Shown one piece after another: positions 1-10,646 of a stretch of DNA of 64,000 nt. Within the stretch, counting starts at the first letter, position 1, and each line of letters begins with the position of its first letter. Below the pieces are notes generated by a model that saw only the letters and a program-made list of their open reading frames with translations, was not told the origin of the DNA and made no database searches. A program made the position numbers and the translations under genes. This DNA comes from Pseudomonadota bacterium (GTDB lineage: Bacteria; Pseudomonadota; Alphaproteobacteria; Rhodospirillales; Magnetospirillaceae), in the NCBI GenBank assembly GCA_021793155.1, contig JAJYTF010000003.1, positions 1 to 64,000 of the forward strand. The letters run 5' to 3'.

Positions 1-278
1 CCGCCAGGCTGTAATGGCCATAGCGCTCCACCTCGTCGCGGAACGGGCGGATCATCTGGCTGTGGCACAGATAGCAGCCTTCGCGGACATAGATGTCGCG
101 GCCCAATTGCTCGAGTGGCGAATAGGGCCGGATGCCGTCCACCTTCTCGATGGTGTTGGAGATCGTGAACAGCGGCACGATCTCGACGATGCCGCCGATG
201 ACCACCGTCACCAGAATCCCCACCATCAGGAGAATGACGTTGGTCTCAAACTTGGCGTGATGCTTCAGAATGGACATG
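1..278 (-). CDS. ccoO: cbb3-type cytochrome c oxidase subunit II (CcoO), partial
   Basis: The gene starts at 278 and runs off the left window edge, so only about 92 N-terminal residues are visible. A single hydrophobic helix at about residues 14-36 anchors the protein. The heme c motif CYLCH at about 68-72 is followed by [15 protein letters not shown], which is characteristic of CcoO. CcoO is the membrane-anchored monoheme cytochrome c subunit that passes electrons to the CcoN catalytic subunit of the high-affinity terminal oxidase. It lies 11 bp downstream of ccoN on the same strand and is surely co-transcribed with it. The rest of the operon (ccoQ, ccoP) would lie outside the window. Only the truncation limits certainty. 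Confidence 0.95.
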
Positions 279-289
279 GGTCGCTCTCC

Positions 290-1768
290 TCAGCCCCGAG
301 CCGCGGCCGTGACGGGGGTGCCGTACGGCACTTCGGTCCGCACGTCGCCCTTGATGGTGCGATAGAAGTTGTAAGCCATGATCAGGGCGCCCAGAACGAA
401 CAGGACGCCGCCGGTGGCGCGGATGATGTAATAGGGATGCATGGCGGCCACCGTCTCGACGAACGAGTACTGCAGGAAGCCGTTGCTGTCATAGGCCCGC
501 CACATCAGGCCCTGCATGATGCCGGAAATCCACATGGCGGTGATGTAGAGCACCACGCCGATGGTGGCGGTCCAGAAATGGTAGCTGACCAGGCGCATCG
601 AATAGAGCTGTTTGCGCTGCCACAGCACCGGCACCAGGTAGTAGAGGGCGCCGAAGCTGACGAAGGCGACCCAGCCGAGGGCGCCCGAATGGACGTGGCC
701 GATACCCCAGTCGGTGTAGTGGGAGAGCGAGTTGACCGCCTTGATCGACATCATCGGCCCTTCGAAGGTCGACATGCCGTAGAAGGCCACCGAGGTCACC
801 AGGAAGCGGATCACCGGGTCGGTGCGCAGCTTGTCCCAGGCGCCCGACAGGGTCATCAGGCCGTTGATCATGCCGCCCCAGGAGGGCATCCACAGCATCA
901 CCGAGAAGGTCATGCCCAGGGTCTGCGCCCAGTCGGGCAGGGCGGTGTAGTGCAGGTGGTGCGGGCCGGCCCAGATGTAAAGGAAGATCAGCGCCCAGAA
1001 ATGCACGATCGACAGGCGGTAGGAATAGACCGGCCGCTCGGCCCGCTTCGGCACGAAATAATACATGATGCCGAGGAACCCGGCGGTCAGGAAGAAGCCC
1101 ACCGCGTTGTGGCCGTACCACCACTGGGTCATGGCGTCCTGGACGCCCGAATAGATCTCGTAGGACTTCCACCAGGTGCCGCCAAAGATGGCGGTCGGAA
1201 CGGCCAGGTTATTGCCCAGGTGCAGCATGGCGATGGTGATGATCATCGCCAGGAAGAACCAGTTGGCGACGTAGATGTGCTGTTCCTTACGCTTATAAAG
1301 CGTGCCGACAAACGCCACCAGATAGGCCACCCAGACCACCGTGATCATCAGGTCGGAGTACCATTCGGGTTCGGCATATTCCTTGCCCTGGGTGATGCCC
1401 ATGACATAGCCGGACGCGGCAACCACGATGATCAGCTGCCAGCCCCAGAAGATGAAGTTGCCAAGCGCCGCACCGCCGAACAGCGAGGCGCGGCAGGTCC
1501 GCTGCACCACGAACAGAGAGGTGGCGAACAGGACATTGCCGCCGAAGGCGAAGATGACGGCCGAGGTGTGGACCGGCCGGACGCGCCCGAAGCTCGTCCA
1601 TTCGAGACCGAGGTTCAGAGCGGGAAAAGTCAACTGCCAGGCGATGAAGTCGCCAACCAAAAAACCGACGACTCCCCAGAATGTCGCTGCGATGACGAAC
1701 TTCTGGATGACCTCGTCGAAATAGGGCGTCGCGTCTTTGGCGCTGAGCGCCACGGTCGCTTGGGTCAT
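290..1768 (-). CDS. ccoN: cbb3-type cytochrome c oxidase catalytic subunit I (CcoN)
   Basis: A 492-residue polytopic heme-copper oxidase subunit that reduces O2 at the cytoplasmic membrane. Histidine-rich ligand segments typical of CcoN are present: YGHNAVGF near residue 216, [13 protein letters not shown] near 268 and [12 protein letters not shown] near 354. The frame stays open upstream to 1954, but the start at 1768 (MTQATVALS) is chosen because an AGGAG ribosome-binding site lies just before it and the upstream residues do not look like CcoN. It precedes ccoO in an operon. A perfect FNR-type palindrome about 186 bp upstream implies induction under low oxygen. Confidence 0.96.
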   Translation of the reverse strand: MTQATVALSAKDATPYFDEVIQKFVIAATFWGVVGFLVGDFIAWQLTFPALNLGLEWTSFGRVRPVHTSAVIFAFGGNVLFATSLFVVQRTCRASLFGGAALGNFIFWGWQLIIVVAASGYVMGITQGKEYAEPEWYSDLMITVVWVAYLVAFVGTLYKRKEQHIYVANWFFLAMIITIAMLHLGNNLAVPTAIFGGTWWKSYEIYSGVQDAMTQWWYGHNAVGFFLTAGFLGIMYYFVPKRAERPVYSYRLSIVHFWALIFLYIWAGPHHLHYTALPDWAQTLGMTFSVMLWMPSWGGMINGLMTLSGAWDKLRTDPVIRFLVTSVAFYGMSTFEGPMMSIKAVNSLSHYTDWGIGHVHSGALGWVAFVSFGALYYLVPVLWQRKQLYSMRLVSYHFWTATIGVVLYITAMWISGIMQGLMWRAYDSNGFLQYSFVETVAAMHPYYIIRATGGVLFVLGALIMAYNFYRTIKGDVRTEVPYGTPVTAAARG

Positions 1769-1953
1769 GCCGAACTCCTGTATCGACCACAAATAATGAT
1801 GTCCGGACGGAACCCCTTCGCTGGCTGCCGTCGGGGAGAGACCCCCTCTCTCCGCCGCTACCGCAGGCCCACCCTGGAACGTAGGGCCGGTTGGCCCCCC
1901 CACCGATGGTTCCGAGCAAGGCGGCAATATGACGCTTCCATCCACCGGGGCCA

Positions 1954-1967
1954 TTGATCTGAATCAA
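1954..1967 (-). promoter_or_regulatory. FNR/FixK-type operator upstream of ccoNO
   Basis: The 14-bp site TTGATCTGAATCAA is a perfect match to the FNR/Anr/FixK consensus TTGAT-N4-ATCAA. It lies 186 bp upstream of the ccoN start and about 120 bp upstream of the rlmI start on the other strand. cbb3 operons are classical FNR/FixK targets, so control of ccoNO is the natural reading; an effect on rlmI is possible but unsupported. The distance implies a long ccoN leader. Confidence 0.85.
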
Positions 1968-2086
1968 AGCAAACCGCTTTTCTCCCAAATCTGGTATGGT
2001 TTTTTTGGAAGCAGACATTACAACCTGTGTTTCACATCTCGCCCTTGGGCCTTGCTCGCCGGATAGAGGACTGTACACTCCCGGCC

Positions 2087-3289
2087 ATGAACCTCATAAC
2101 TGATATCCCGTCCCGGCGCCCCCAGATCCATTTTCAGGCCGGGCGCTCACGGCGGCTGCGCAGCGGCCACCCCTGGGCATACTCCAACGAGATCGTCATG
2201 GACCAGGCGTCCAAGGCGCTGCCTCCCGGCTGCCTGGCCACCATCGTCGATGCGGGCGGCGAACAACTGGGCGTGGGAACCTTCAACCCGCATTCGCTGA
2301 TCAGCTTTCGCCTGCTGGCCCGCACCGCCGATACCACCATCGACCAGGACTTCCTTGCCAACCGACTGAACCGCGCCCTGGCGCTACGCCAATTGCTCTA
2401 CCCGCGCCCGTTCTACCGGCTGGTCCACGCCGAAGCCGACGGCCTTCCGGGCCTGGTGGTCGACCGATATGGCGAGGTGGTCACGATCCAGGTCAACAGC
2501 GCCGGAATGGAGCAACTGTTGCCCTTGATCCTCGGCGCCATCGACCAAGTGCTGGCGCCGGTCGCCGTGGTGTTGAAGAACGACAGTCCGGTGCGCAAGC
2601 TGGAGGGGCTGGAACTTTATGACCGGGTGGCCAAAGGCGACCTCGCCGGCCCGGTCGAACTGGAGGAGAACGGCGCGCGGTTCCTCGCCGATCTTGCCAC
2701 CGGTCAAAAAACCGGATGGTTCTACGACCAGCGCGACAACCGCGCCGCGGTGGCTGCCCTCGCCGCCGGCCGCAGCGTCGTCGACTTCTATGCATATGCC
2801 GGCGGCTTCGCCGTGCAGGCGGCGCGCGCCGGCGCTCGGCGCGTAGTGGCGGTGGACCGTTCCGAGGCATCGCTGGCCCTCGCGGCCCGGTCCGCAGGCC
2901 TGAACGGCGTCGAGATCGAAACGGCACGCGCCGATGCCTTCGCCGAGATGGAGCGACTGGCCGCCGCCAGCCAACGATTCGGCGTGGTGGTCGCCGATCC
3001 GCCGGCTTTCGTCAAATCGAAGAAGGACCTGGCGGCCGGAGCCAAGGGGTACCGCAAGATGACCCGGCTGGCCGCCGGCCTGGTCGAAGCGGGAGGCTTC
3101 CTGCTCGTCGCCTCGTGCTCGCATCACATGAACCTGGACGCCTTCGCCGAGGAAGTACGGCATGGTCTGTCCACCGCCGGCCGTTCGGGGCGCATTCTGC
3201 GCTCGGCCGGCGCCGCCGCCGACCATCCGATCCACCCTTTTCTCCCCGAAAGCGCTTATCTGAAGGCGCTGCTGCTGCAGCTGGATTGA
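2087..3289 (+). CDS. rlmI: RlmI-like class I SAM-dependent rRNA methyltransferase
   Basis: A 400-residue protein with an N-terminal PUA-type RNA-binding region (about residues 1-75, containing [11 protein letters not shown]). A Rossmann methyltransferase domain follows: FYDQRDNR near 212, DFYAYAGGF near 232 and the catalytic-loop [11 protein letters not shown] near 305. The layout matches the RlmI family, which makes m5C1962 in 23S rRNA; target specificity here is by homology only. The frame is open from 2027, but ATG 2087 (MNLITDIP) gives the usual family N-terminus. No strong Shine-Dalgarno is visible, so the start is the least certain part. It is divergent from ccoN. Confidence 0.88.
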   Translation: MNLITDIPSRRPQIHFQAGRSRRLRSGHPWAYSNEIVMDQASKALPPGCLATIVDAGGEQLGVGTFNPHSLISFRLLARTADTTIDQDFLANRLNRALALRQLLYPRPFYRLVHAEADGLPGLVVDRYGEVVTIQVNSAGMEQLLPLILGAIDQVLAPVAVVLKNDSPVRKLEGLELYDRVAKGDLAGPVELEENGARFLADLATGQKTGWFYDQRDNRAAVAALAAGRSVVDFYAYAGGFAVQAARAGARRVVAVDRSEASLALAARSAGLNGVEIETARADAFAEMERLAAASQRFGVVVADPPAFVKSKKDLAAGAKGYRKMTRLAAGLVEAGGFLLVASCSHHMNLDAFAEEVRHGLSTAGRSGRILRSAGAAADHPIHPFLPESAYLKALLLQLD

Positions 3290-3354
3290 CTCGCCCGCCA
3301 CAACTCCTTATACAGCGTAGCTTCATTTTCTTGAGCCCAGTCGGAGTTCGACCC

Positions 3355-3489
3355 GTGAAGCGCACTTATCAACCCAGCAAGCTCGTCCGCGCCCGTCGCC
3401 ACGGCTTCCGCGCCCGCATGGCCACCGTTGGCGGCCGCCGCGTGCTGTCGGAACGCCGCGCCAAGGGCCGCAAGCGCCTGTCTGCCTGA
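3355..3489 (+). CDS. rpmH: 50S ribosomal protein L34
   Basis: A 44-residue basic protein with a GTG start reading [19 protein letters not shown] and ending KGRKRLSA, which is L34 over its whole length. It is a structural component of the large ribosomal subunit. It leads the compact rpmH-rnpA-yidD-yidC-engB-argB cluster; rnpA begins 5 bp after its stop. Confidence 0.98.
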   Translation: MKRTYQPSKLVRARRHGFRARMATVGGRRVLSERRAKGRKRLSA

Positions 3490-3494
3490 CGCCA

Positions 3495-3929
3495 ATGGGC
3501 GTCGCGGTCGGGCGCTTGTTGCGGCGATCCGATTTTCTTCGCGTCGCCGCCGCTCGCCGCAAATGGGCTGCGCCTGGCTTGATCCTGCAGGCCGCGCCGA
3601 CCCCCGAATCACCGCCGTCCGCCCTGGGCGGCGGTTTCGTTCAGGAATCCTCGCTGCGAGTCGGCTTCACCGCCAGCAAGAAAGTGGGCAACGCCGTAGC
3701 CCGCAATCGCACCCGGCGTCGGCTGCGCGCCGCTGCGGCCCAGGTTCTGCCCGAGGAGGCAGCGGCCGGGAACGACTTTGTCCTGATCGCGCGTCAAGAA
3801 ACCTTGCGCCGGCCGTTCGGTCTGTTGTTGCAGGATTTGCGGACAGCGTTAAAACGTGTGGGCGCATACCGCGACGGCGGTGGCGGCAAGAATTCTGAGC
3901 GTCGGGAAATCGGACGAGAGGTACCATGA
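3495..3929 (+). CDS. rnpA: Ribonuclease P protein component
   Basis: A 144-residue basic protein that binds the RNase P RNA and helps recognise pre-tRNA 5' leaders. The signature RNR helix is present as [10 protein letters not shown] near residues 68-77, preceded by [14 protein letters not shown], typical of the family. The first ATG after rpmH is used. Its stop overlaps the yidD start as ATGA, indicating translational coupling. An alanine- and proline-rich insert near residues 30-48 makes it slightly longer than the usual 115-130 residues. Confidence 0.96.
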   Translation: MGVAVGRLLRRSDFLRVAAARRKWAAPGLILQAAPTPESPPSALGGGFVQESSLRVGFTASKKVGNAVARNRTRRRLRAAAAQVLPEEAAAGNDFVLIARQETLRRPFGLLLQDLRTALKRVGAYRDGGGGKNSERREIGREVP

Positions 3930-4228
3930 CTCCGGCCAGCAGCCTGCTCCGCGGCTTGGTGCGCGGCTATCAACTGTTCATATCGCCGATCTTGCCGGCC
4001 AACAGCTGTCGGTTCCTGCCCAGCTGCTCCGCCTATGGCATGGAAGCACTGGAAAAGCACGGGGCGATCAAGGGCAGCTGGCTGACCGTCAGGCGGCTGG
4101 CCCGCTGCCATCCCTGGGGCGGCTCCGGATATGATCCGGTACCCGCCCCCAGATCCCCTCATAGCCACCGGGGTGGCCATTGCTGCCTCGACCCGATGAA
4201 TCCGGCTCTACCGGAAAGAAAGTCATGA
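3926..4228 (+). CDS. yidD: YidD membrane protein insertion efficiency factor
   Basis: A 100-residue protein containing the family core [20 protein letters not shown] and CSAYGMEAL, then [15 protein letters not shown]. YidD is a small membrane-associated protein thought to assist YidC- and Sec-dependent insertion. The start overlaps the rnpA stop and its stop overlaps the yidC ATG, both as ATGA. The last 20 or so residues ([12 protein letters not shown]) are extra compared with short homologues. Confidence 0.95.
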   Translation: MTPASSLLRGLVRGYQLFISPILPANSCRFLPSCSAYGMEALEKHGAIKGSWLTVRRLARCHPWGGSGYDPVPAPRSPHSHRGGHCCLDPMNPALPERKS

Positions 4229-5967
4229 ACGAGCAACGCAATTTCATTCTGGCGATCGTCCTGACCGCCGTCATCCTGCTTGGCTGGCAGTTCCTCATGC
4301 CGAGCCATCCGCCGACCTCTCCCGGCCCGCAGCATACCGCCCAGGCTCCGAACGCCACCGCCCCCAGCGCAACGACGCCGGGCGCAACGGGCCCGGCTCC
4401 GTCGGCGCCACAGGCGCCGGGCGGCGCGCCGACCCCGACCGTCTCATCGGCAGAGGCCCGCGCCGAAGCCATCGCCGCCACCCCGCGGGTGACCATCAAC
4501 ACGCCTTCGCTGCACGGTTCGATCTCGCTTCTGGGAGGCCGACTGGACGATCTGGCGCTGGTCCGCTACCACGAAACGCCAAACGCCAAGAGTCCCGACA
4601 TCACCTTGTTGTCGCCGGCCACCGGACCGGGAGCCTATTACGCCGAGTTCGGCTGGGTGCCGGGCGAAGCCAAACTGCCGGTCCCCGCCCCGGACAGCCG
4701 GTGGACCGCCGGCGGCGGCGAATTGACGCCGGACCATCCGGTGACCCTGACCTGGGACAACGGCCAGGGCCTGCGCTTCTCCCGCACCTATGCGGTGGAC
4801 GACAACTATATGTTCACCATCACCCAGAAGGTGGAGAACACCGGCGGCACGCCGGTCACCCTCTTCCCCTACGGACTGGTGGCGCGGTGGGGCACGCCGG
4901 CGACGCAAAGCACCTATATCCTGCATGAGGGCCCGCTGGGCGTGCTCGACGGTACGCTGAAGGAAACCAAGTACAAGACGCTGCACGAGGACGATCACAC
5001 CATCCAGGAAAAGAGCACCGGGGGCTGGATCGGTTTCACCGACAAATACTGGCTCACCGCCCTGGTTCCCGACCAGTCGATGCCCATCCAGGCCCGCATG
5101 AGCTGGCATCCGGTCGACAATACGGACCATTACCAGACCGACTGGCTGGGCCAGGCTATGGCTGTCGACCCGGGTAAGACCATCGAAACGTCGAGCCATT
5201 TCTTCGCGGGCGCCAAGGAACTGTCCAAATTGGATGCCTATAGCGCCAAATACAACATTCCGCGGTTCGACCTGGCGATCGACTTCGGCTGGTTCTATTT
5301 CCTCACCAAGCCATTCTTCTATTTCCTGCGTTTCATCCATTCCCACGTGGCGAATTTCGGAATCGCTATTCTTATCTTCACCGTGGTCATCAAGGGGGCG
5401 TTCTTCCCGATCGCCAACAAGTCCTACAAGGCCATGAGCAAGATGAAGAGGCTGCAGCCCGAGGTGCAGAAACTGCAGGAGCGGTTCGGCGACGACAAGG
5501 CGCGGCTCAACCAGGAACTCATGGCCCTCTACAAGCGCGAGAAGGCCAATCCGGTGTCGGGCTGCCTGCCTATCCTGATCCAGATTCCGGTGTTCTTCGC
5601 CCTCTACAAGGTGCTCTATGTCACCATCGAGATGCGCCAGGCACCGTTCTTCGGCTGGATCAAGGACCTGTCCGCCCCCGATCCGACCACGGTGTTCAAC
5701 CTGTTCGGCCTGATCCCCTGGGATCCGCCGCTGTTCCTGCATATCGGCGCCTGGCCTTTGCTGATGGGCATCACGATGTACCTGCAGCAGAAGCTGAACC
5801 CCCAGCCGACCGATCCGATGCAGGCAAAGATGTTCACCTTCCTGCCGGTGATCTTCACCTTCATGCTGGCGAAATTCCCAGCCGGCCTGGTCATCTACTG
5901 GGCATGGAGCAACCTTCTGTCGATCTTGCAGCAATGGCTGATCATGAAACGCTCGGCCAAGGCCTGA
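4225..5967 (+). CDS. yidC: Membrane protein insertase YidC
   Basis: A 580-residue inner-membrane insertase of the Oxa1/Alb3 family. It has an N-terminal anchor (residues 6-23), a proline/alanine/threonine-rich linker (about 30-75), the large periplasmic domain of Gram-negative YidC (about 90-340) and a C-terminal five-helix insertase core (about 355-575) with the cytoplasmic coiled region [20 protein letters not shown]. The ATG at 4225 is preceded by GGAAAG and overlaps the yidD stop. The frame is open upstream to 4180, but that start lies inside yidD and adds nothing family-like. Confidence 0.97.
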   Translation: MNEQRNFILAIVLTAVILLGWQFLMPSHPPTSPGPQHTAQAPNATAPSATTPGATGPAPSAPQAPGGAPTPTVSSAEARAEAIAATPRVTINTPSLHGSISLLGGRLDDLALVRYHETPNAKSPDITLLSPATGPGAYYAEFGWVPGEAKLPVPAPDSRWTAGGGELTPDHPVTLTWDNGQGLRFSRTYAVDDNYMFTITQKVENTGGTPVTLFPYGLVARWGTPATQSTYILHEGPLGVLDGTLKETKYKTLHEDDHTIQEKSTGGWIGFTDKYWLTALVPDQSMPIQARMSWHPVDNTDHYQTDWLGQAMAVDPGKTIETSSHFFAGAKELSKLDAYSAKYNIPRFDLAIDFGWFYFLTKPFFYFLRFIHSHVANFGIAILIFTVVIKGAFFPIANKSYKAMSKMKRLQPEVQKLQERFGDDKARLNQELMALYKREKANPVSGCLPILIQIPVFFALYKVLYVTIEMRQAPFFGWIKDLSAPDPTTVFNLFGLIPWDPPLFLHIGAWPLLMGITMYLQQKLNPQPTDPMQAKMFTFLPVIFTFMLAKFPAGLVIYWAWSNLLSILQQWLIMKRSAKA

Positions 5968-6617
5968 GCGAGGAACCAGACGAGACGGCCCGCATCGAAG
6001 CGGGCCGCCTGCTGTTCGCGCAGGAATGCCGGTTCGTCGCCGGAACGGCGACGCTCGACCGCCTGCCGGCTGCCAATCTCCCCGAAGTCGCCTTCGCCGG
6101 CCGGTCCAATGTGGGCAAGTCCAGCCTGATCAATGGATTGACGGGGCGAAACGGGCTGGCGCGGGCGTCCAACACCCCGGGTCGGACGCAGCAGATCAAC
6201 TTCTTCGACTTGAGCGGCCGGTTGATGCTGGTCGATCTGCCGGGCTATGGCTTCGCCCAGGCGCCGAAAGATCAGGTCGCCCAATGGACCCGCTTGGTCA
6301 ACGCCTACCTCAAAGGCCGCGCCGTGCTGCGGCGCGCCTGCGTGCTGGTCGATTCCCGGCATGGCCTCAAGGACAGCGACCGCGAGGTGATGGCCATGCT
6401 CGACCAGGCTGCCGTCACCTACCAGATCGTCCTGACTAAAACCGACAAGATCAAAGCAGGCGCCCTTGGGACGCTGCGTGACGTGGTTGCCACCGAAATC
6501 GCCCGCCGGCCGGCCGCCCATCCCGAGATCATGTCGACCAGTTCGGAATCCGGGGCAGGCTTGGCCGAACTCCGCGCCACCCTTGCCGCCCTCGCCCTTC
6601 CTGCCGCCAAAGCTTAA
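5934..6617 (+). CDS. engB: Ribosome-biogenesis GTPase EngB/YsxC
   Basis: A 227-residue small GTPase (TrmE-Era-EngA-EngB family) needed for 50S assembly. The P-loop GRSNVGKSS lies near residues 56-64, the switch region [12 protein letters not shown] near 79, G3 DLPGYGFAQ near 99 and G4 TKTDK near 167. The ATG at 5934 overlaps the yidC 3' end by 34 bp; an in-frame ATG at 5904 would give 10 more residues inside yidC. Neither has a clear Shine-Dalgarno, so translation is probably coupled to yidC. Confidence 0.94.
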   Translation: MADHETLGQGLSEEPDETARIEAGRLLFAQECRFVAGTATLDRLPAANLPEVAFAGRSNVGKSSLINGLTGRNGLARASNTPGRTQQINFFDLSGRLMLVDLPGYGFAQAPKDQVAQWTRLVNAYLKGRAVLRRACVLVDSRHGLKDSDREVMAMLDQAAVTYQIVLTKTDKIKAGALGTLRDVVATEIARRPAAHPEIMSTSSESGAGLAELRATLAALALPAAKA

Positions 6618-6627
6618 GGAGACCGCC

Positions 6628-7545
6628 ATGCCCGCCGACCCGACCCGCGAAGACGAGCGCGCCACTTGGCTCGAGAAGGCCCGGACGCTTTCCGAGGCCT
6701 TGCCCTTCTTCCGCCAGCATGCCGGCGAAACCTTCGTCATCAAATATGGCGGGCATGCCATGGGAGACGAAGGCCTGGCGCAGCTGTTCGCCCGCGACGT
6801 GGTGCTGCTGCGCCAAGTCGGCATCAATCCGGTCGTGGTCCATGGCGGCGGCCCGCAGATCGGCCAGATGCTCGACCGTCTGAAAATCAAGAGCGAGTTC
6901 GTCGACGGCCTGAGAGTCACCGACCAGGCCACCGTCGACATCGTCGAGATGGTCCTGGCCGGCTCGATCAACAAGCAGATCGTCACGGCGATCAACCAGG
7001 CTGGCGGCTTTGCCGTCGGCTTGTCGGGCAAGGACGGGCAGCTGATCCGCGCGCGCAAGTTGCGCCGCACCCAGCGCGACCCCGATTCCAACATCGAGCG
7101 GATGTTGGATCTCGGCTTCGTCGGCGAGCCGGCGGAAATCAACCCCCATGTCCTGAATTTCTTCGAGCAGTCGGACATCATCCCGGTAATCGCGCCGACC
7201 GGCGTCGGCGCCTCGGGCGAGACATACAACATCAACGCCGACACCGCCGCCGGCGCCATCGCCGGAGCGGCCGGCGCCTCGCGTCTGCTGTTCCTTACCG
7301 ACGTCGCCGGGGTGCTCGACAAGCAGGGCAACCTGATCCCCGACATGACCGCCGCCCAGGCCCGCCGGCTGATTGCCGACGGCACCATCAAAGGCGGGAT
7401 GATCCCCAAGGTGGAAACCTGCCTGGAGGCTGTCGACCGCGGCGTAGAGGCCGCCGTCATCCTCGACGGCCGGGTGCCGCATGCCATGCTGCTGGAATTG
7501 TTCACCCCGCACGGCGCCGGCACCCTGATCCGGAGGGATGCCTAG
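6628..7545 (+). CDS. argB: Acetylglutamate kinase
   Basis: A 305-residue amino acid kinase that phosphorylates N-acetylglutamate in arginine synthesis. VIKYGGHAM near residue 36, [13 protein letters not shown] near 71, GLRVTDQAT near 93 and [10 protein letters not shown] near 222 are canonical ArgB elements. AAGGAG lies 8 bp before the ATG. It is the last gene of the rpmH-engB cluster and converges on the DUF2336 gene with only 8 bp between the stops. Confidence 0.97.
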   Translation: MPADPTREDERATWLEKARTLSEALPFFRQHAGETFVIKYGGHAMGDEGLAQLFARDVVLLRQVGINPVVVHGGGPQIGQMLDRLKIKSEFVDGLRVTDQATVDIVEMVLAGSINKQIVTAINQAGGFAVGLSGKDGQLIRARKLRRTQRDPDSNIERMLDLGFVGEPAEINPHVLNFFEQSDIIPVIAPTGVGASGETYNINADTAAGAIAGAAGASRLLFLTDVAGVLDKQGNLIPDMTAAQARRLIADGTIKGGMIPKVETCLEAVDRGVEAAVILDGRVPHAMLLELFTPHGAGTLIRRDA

Positions 7546-7553
7546 GCTCAGGC

Positions 7554-8912
7554 TCAGGACGGCGGAGAAGATTTGGCTGGCGTCCGGTCGCCAACCATCG
7601 AGGCGAAGAACTCCATCTGCCAGACCATTTCCGCCGCATCCAACGGAAAGGTCCTGGTTCCCGCACGCGGATGCAGCACATCCGGGGGCGCAATCCGCGA
7701 CAGCTGGGTCTGCAGGCCGACGGACATGGCGGGCGTCAAGCCGGCCTGCCAGGCCAAGGCCGTCATCCCTTTCGCGCTCTGGGTCGAGATGATCTTGCGG
7801 ACCCGTTCGACCGATACCTCGGCGCGTACCGCCAGGGCGTTGACGACAAAATCCAGGTCGCCAGCCGACAACGCGCTGGCAATGATGTTTTCCGACAGGT
7901 GACCCGACTGGTGCATGCGCGCGGCGGCCTGCCAGGGCGTTTCGCCGGCCGGCTCGGCGGACGGAAGCTCGGCTTCGGCTCGGAAGGCGGCCATGTCCGA
8001 TCCGCGTTCTTCGACGCGCCGGCGCACCACCGCGGCGACGGCCTGCTTGGTCGCCTCGTCGAAATCGCTGCGCCGGTCAAGCACCTCGAGCAGAGAGTCG
8101 GCAACGAACCGGGCCAAACGGATGGCCGCCCGAGCCGACAATTGCGGACGACGGACCATTGGGGCGTGCCAAGCCTCGTGTTCGGGTGCGCGGTCGAGCA
8201 GCATGTCCAGCGTCTCTTCCCGAATCTGCGCGCTGGGATTGGCCAGCAGCACGGCAATGGCGTCGATGTCGTCGGTGTGCGCGATGGCGTCGGCCACAGC
8301 TTCGCCCACCGTATTGCGACGGCAGATCGCCGACAGCGCACCAGCGACCGGAGTGCTTTGGATGATTTCCAGAAGGTCCTCGTCCGACAGCACGGGAGAA
8401 CATTCAAGGATCGGGCCTGAAACCGCGATTTCGCTGTCGTGCGCGAACTGCCGGATCACCTCGGGCGGCGCCTTGGCCACGTCTTTCAGCGCTTCGGCCA
8501 GAATCTGGCGCACCCGGGCGATCTGGTCGCGGGCCAGCAGCACCAAGGTCTCATAGGTCATGCGGCGCAGGCGGTCCTGTTCATCGGCTGACAGGTCCGG
8601 CGCCAGACGGGCGATCTTGCGGGCCAGATCGCCGCGCACGGATGCGTCGGCATCCGAGGCAAGGCGCCAATCGGCCTGCACCGGCGAGGCCGGATTGGCG
8701 GCAATTTCACGGCGCACTTCGGACACCGGATCGGCCGCAAGAAAATAGAGGATTTCGGGCCTGACGTCGTCACGCCGGGCCAGTTGCCGGCGCTGCTCCG
8801 GGTCCGGGCTTTGCGCCAGCTCCCGCGATGTCTCATAGCTGATGCCGGTATCCCGCTGCCGGTCGGGCCTGCCGCCCATGGCGCCGCGCAACCTGGAAAG
8901 CAGGCGGCTCAT
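7554..8912 (-). CDS. DUF2336 domain protein
   Basis: A 452-residue alpha-helical protein with short degenerate repeats such as DVRPEILYFLAADPVSEVRREIAANP (cited in part here: ILYFLAADPVSEVRREIA), which look like HEAT-type units between residues 40 and 260. This pattern is that of DUF2336, a family common in alphaproteobacteria with no assigned biochemical role. No catalytic motif or membrane segment is visible. The start overlaps the stop of the upstream diguanylate cyclase gene as ATGA, so the two are translationally coupled; a scaffold role in c-di-GMP signalling is inference from context. Confidence 0.8.
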   Translation of the reverse strand: MSRLLSRLRGAMGGRPDRQRDTGISYETSRELAQSPDPEQRRQLARRDDVRPEILYFLAADPVSEVRREIAANPASPVQADWRLASDADASVRGDLARKIARLAPDLSADEQDRLRRMTYETLVLLARDQIARVRQILAEALKDVAKAPPEVIRQFAHDSEIAVSGPILECSPVLSDEDLLEIIQSTPVAGALSAICRRNTVGEAVADAIAHTDDIDAIAVLLANPSAQIREETLDMLLDRAPEHEAWHAPMVRRPQLSARAAIRLARFVADSLLEVLDRRSDFDEATKQAVAAVVRRRVEERGSDMAAFRAEAELPSAEPAGETPWQAAARMHQSGHLSENIIASALSAGDLDFVVNALAVRAEVSVERVRKIISTQSAKGMTALAWQAGLTPAMSVGLQTQLSRIAPPDVLHPRAGTRTFPLDAAEMVWQMEFFASMVGDRTPAKSSPPS

Positions 8913-10609
8913 GGGCGAGCCGCCTCAAAGGGCAACGCGCAAAGCGGCGGAGCCAGATGGTAGTCGCATTTGCCCTCGCGCTTCACCGCGTACATCGCCT
9001 CGTCGGCGCGCAGCAGCATATCATTCAGGGTTTCGGGGCGATCCGGCGCATGGACGGCGACGCCGAGTGACATGGTCAGTGGAGAATGCGGTGCGCCGGA
9101 GAACGCCCCCAGCGCACGGGCCGCGACGATGATCGCCTCGCACCGGTTGATCGCCGTCTGTTCATCGGCCCCTTCCAGCCAAAGGGCGAACTCGTCGCCC
9201 CCCAGGCGGGCGATGAGATCGCTGGGCCGGGAGTGCTGCAGCAGGATGTCGCGTACCGCCATCAGCGCCTCGTCGCCCCGCTTGTGGCCGTGGACGTCGT
9301 TGACCAACTTGAAATTGTCGAGATCGACATAGATCAGGGCTGCCGGCTTGTGTTCCCGTGACAGCCGGGAAAATCGCCGCGACAGTTCCTCGAAGAAGGC
9401 GCGCCGATTGAAAAGGCCGGTCAAGGCGTCGGTACGCGAAAGCGTCAGGATGCGTTCGTGGTTCAGGATTTGCTCGTTGGCGATGCCGATCTGGTTGCCG
9501 AGATCGGCCAAGAGGAGCTGTTCGTCCTCGGCCCAGGGCGCTGCCTCCGCATCGCGCCAGATCACCACAAGGCCGTTGACCGCGCCATGATGGCGGGTGA
9601 CGAGGGCGCCCGCCCGATAGCCTCCGATCACCGAATCGAAGATCTCGGCCACCGCAAGGCCTGCCAGCACCGGAGCCGCGTCGCCCGACTGGCCGAATTT
9701 GGCGGCCAGCGCGAAACCATCCTGGCCGTGCCGGAATATCTGGCAGCCGACACCGCCCAGCGCCCGCGTGATGGCCTCGGCGGCGATGTTCAGTATGTCG
9801 GCCGGGTCCACCACGTCGCGGATGGTCCGCACGATGTAGGCAAGAAGGCGTTCGCGATTGTTGGCCCGGGCCAAAGCGGCGTCCCGTTCCCGCTCCTTGG
9901 TGACGTCCCGGCAAATGCCGCGGGTCCCCCGCCGGCGGCCTTGGGCATCAAGAAGCGGCGAAGATGAGATAAACACGCAGGCTACGCCGCCGTCCGCCCG
10001 GCGCATCCATACCTCCGCATCCTCGACCGGCTTGTCCGAACGGAACGGTATCAGGCCATCGACCCCCGGCTGGTCGACGATGAATTCGCCCGGCGGATGA
10101 CCCACCAGCTGGTCGGCGCCGTGGCCGAGGGCGCCCCGCGGCGACACGAAGACGAAGGCACCGTCGGGGCCGGTCTCCCAGGCGAAATCGGTCGATATTT
10201 CCACCAGATCCTTGTAGCGCTGCCGGGACTCCACCAATGTGGCACGCAGGTTGTTCTCCAGGGTGACATCCTTGGCCAGGACCAGCGCTGCCCCATCGTC
10301 CGTCGGCAACACGCTGAGGTCGTAGACCGTCGGACCGCCCGGGCCAGGCAGCATGACCACGTCCATTTGCGATTGCCCCGATCCCAGTGTGCGGGCTACC
10401 GACGCGGCCAGACCGGGCAGATGGTCCCGCCGCAAGGCTTCCACCAGCGGCCGGGCGGCGGCATTGGCGGACAGCAGCCGCCCATCGGAGGAAAGGATCA
10501 GGGCGGGCATCGGCAAGCTGGGCAAGGCCACGTCGGACAGCGTGACCGCGGAAGCCTGATTTCCGTTGCGCAACCCGACTGCCCCGAGCAGCCTCTTCAT
10601 CATCGGCAT
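8909..10609 (-). CDS. PAS-PAS-GAF-GGDEF diguanylate cyclase
   Basis: A 566-residue cytoplasmic signalling protein. Two PAS-like segments lie at about 28-125 and 130-250 (the second ending in a PAC-like RRRGTRGICRDVT), followed by a GAF-like region at about 265-395 and a GGDEF domain at about 400-555. The active-site motif GGDEF is intact near residue 470, and an RxxD product-inhibition site (RPSD) sits five residues before it, so it should make c-di-GMP and be feedback-inhibited. No transmembrane segment is seen, so it senses a cytoplasmic cue. It is co-transcribed with the DUF2336 gene. Confidence 0.9.
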   Translation of the reverse strand: MPMMKRLLGAVGLRNGNQASAVTLSDVALPSLPMPALILSSDGRLLSANAAARPLVEALRRDHLPGLAASVARTLGSGQSQMDVVMLPGPGGPTVYDLSVLPTDDGAALVLAKDVTLENNLRATLVESRQRYKDLVEISTDFAWETGPDGAFVFVSPRGALGHGADQLVGHPPGEFIVDQPGVDGLIPFRSDKPVEDAEVWMRRADGGVACVFISSSPLLDAQGRRRGTRGICRDVTKERERDAALARANNRERLLAYIVRTIRDVVDPADILNIAAEAITRALGGVGCQIFRHGQDGFALAAKFGQSGDAAPVLAGLAVAEIFDSVIGGYRAGALVTRHHGAVNGLVVIWRDAEAAPWAEDEQLLLADLGNQIGIANEQILNHERILTLSRTDALTGLFNRRAFFEELSRRFSRLSREHKPAALIYVDLDNFKLVNDVHGHKRGDEALMAVRDILLQHSRPSDLIARLGGDEFALWLEGADEQTAINRCEAIIVAARALGAFSGAPHSPLTMSLGVAVHAPDRPETLNDMLLRADEAMYAVKREGKCDYHLAPPLCALPFEAARP

Positions 10610-10646
10610 AGCGATCCTGGCCTATAGAGGGAAAACCGGTCTCCCG

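Noticed and set aside
14-1957. A 647-codon plus-strand open frame opposite ccoN and ccoO
   Set aside because: It is antisense to two clear cytochrome oxidase genes and has a histidine/aspartate/glycine-rich composition typical of a shadow frame in GC-rich DNA.
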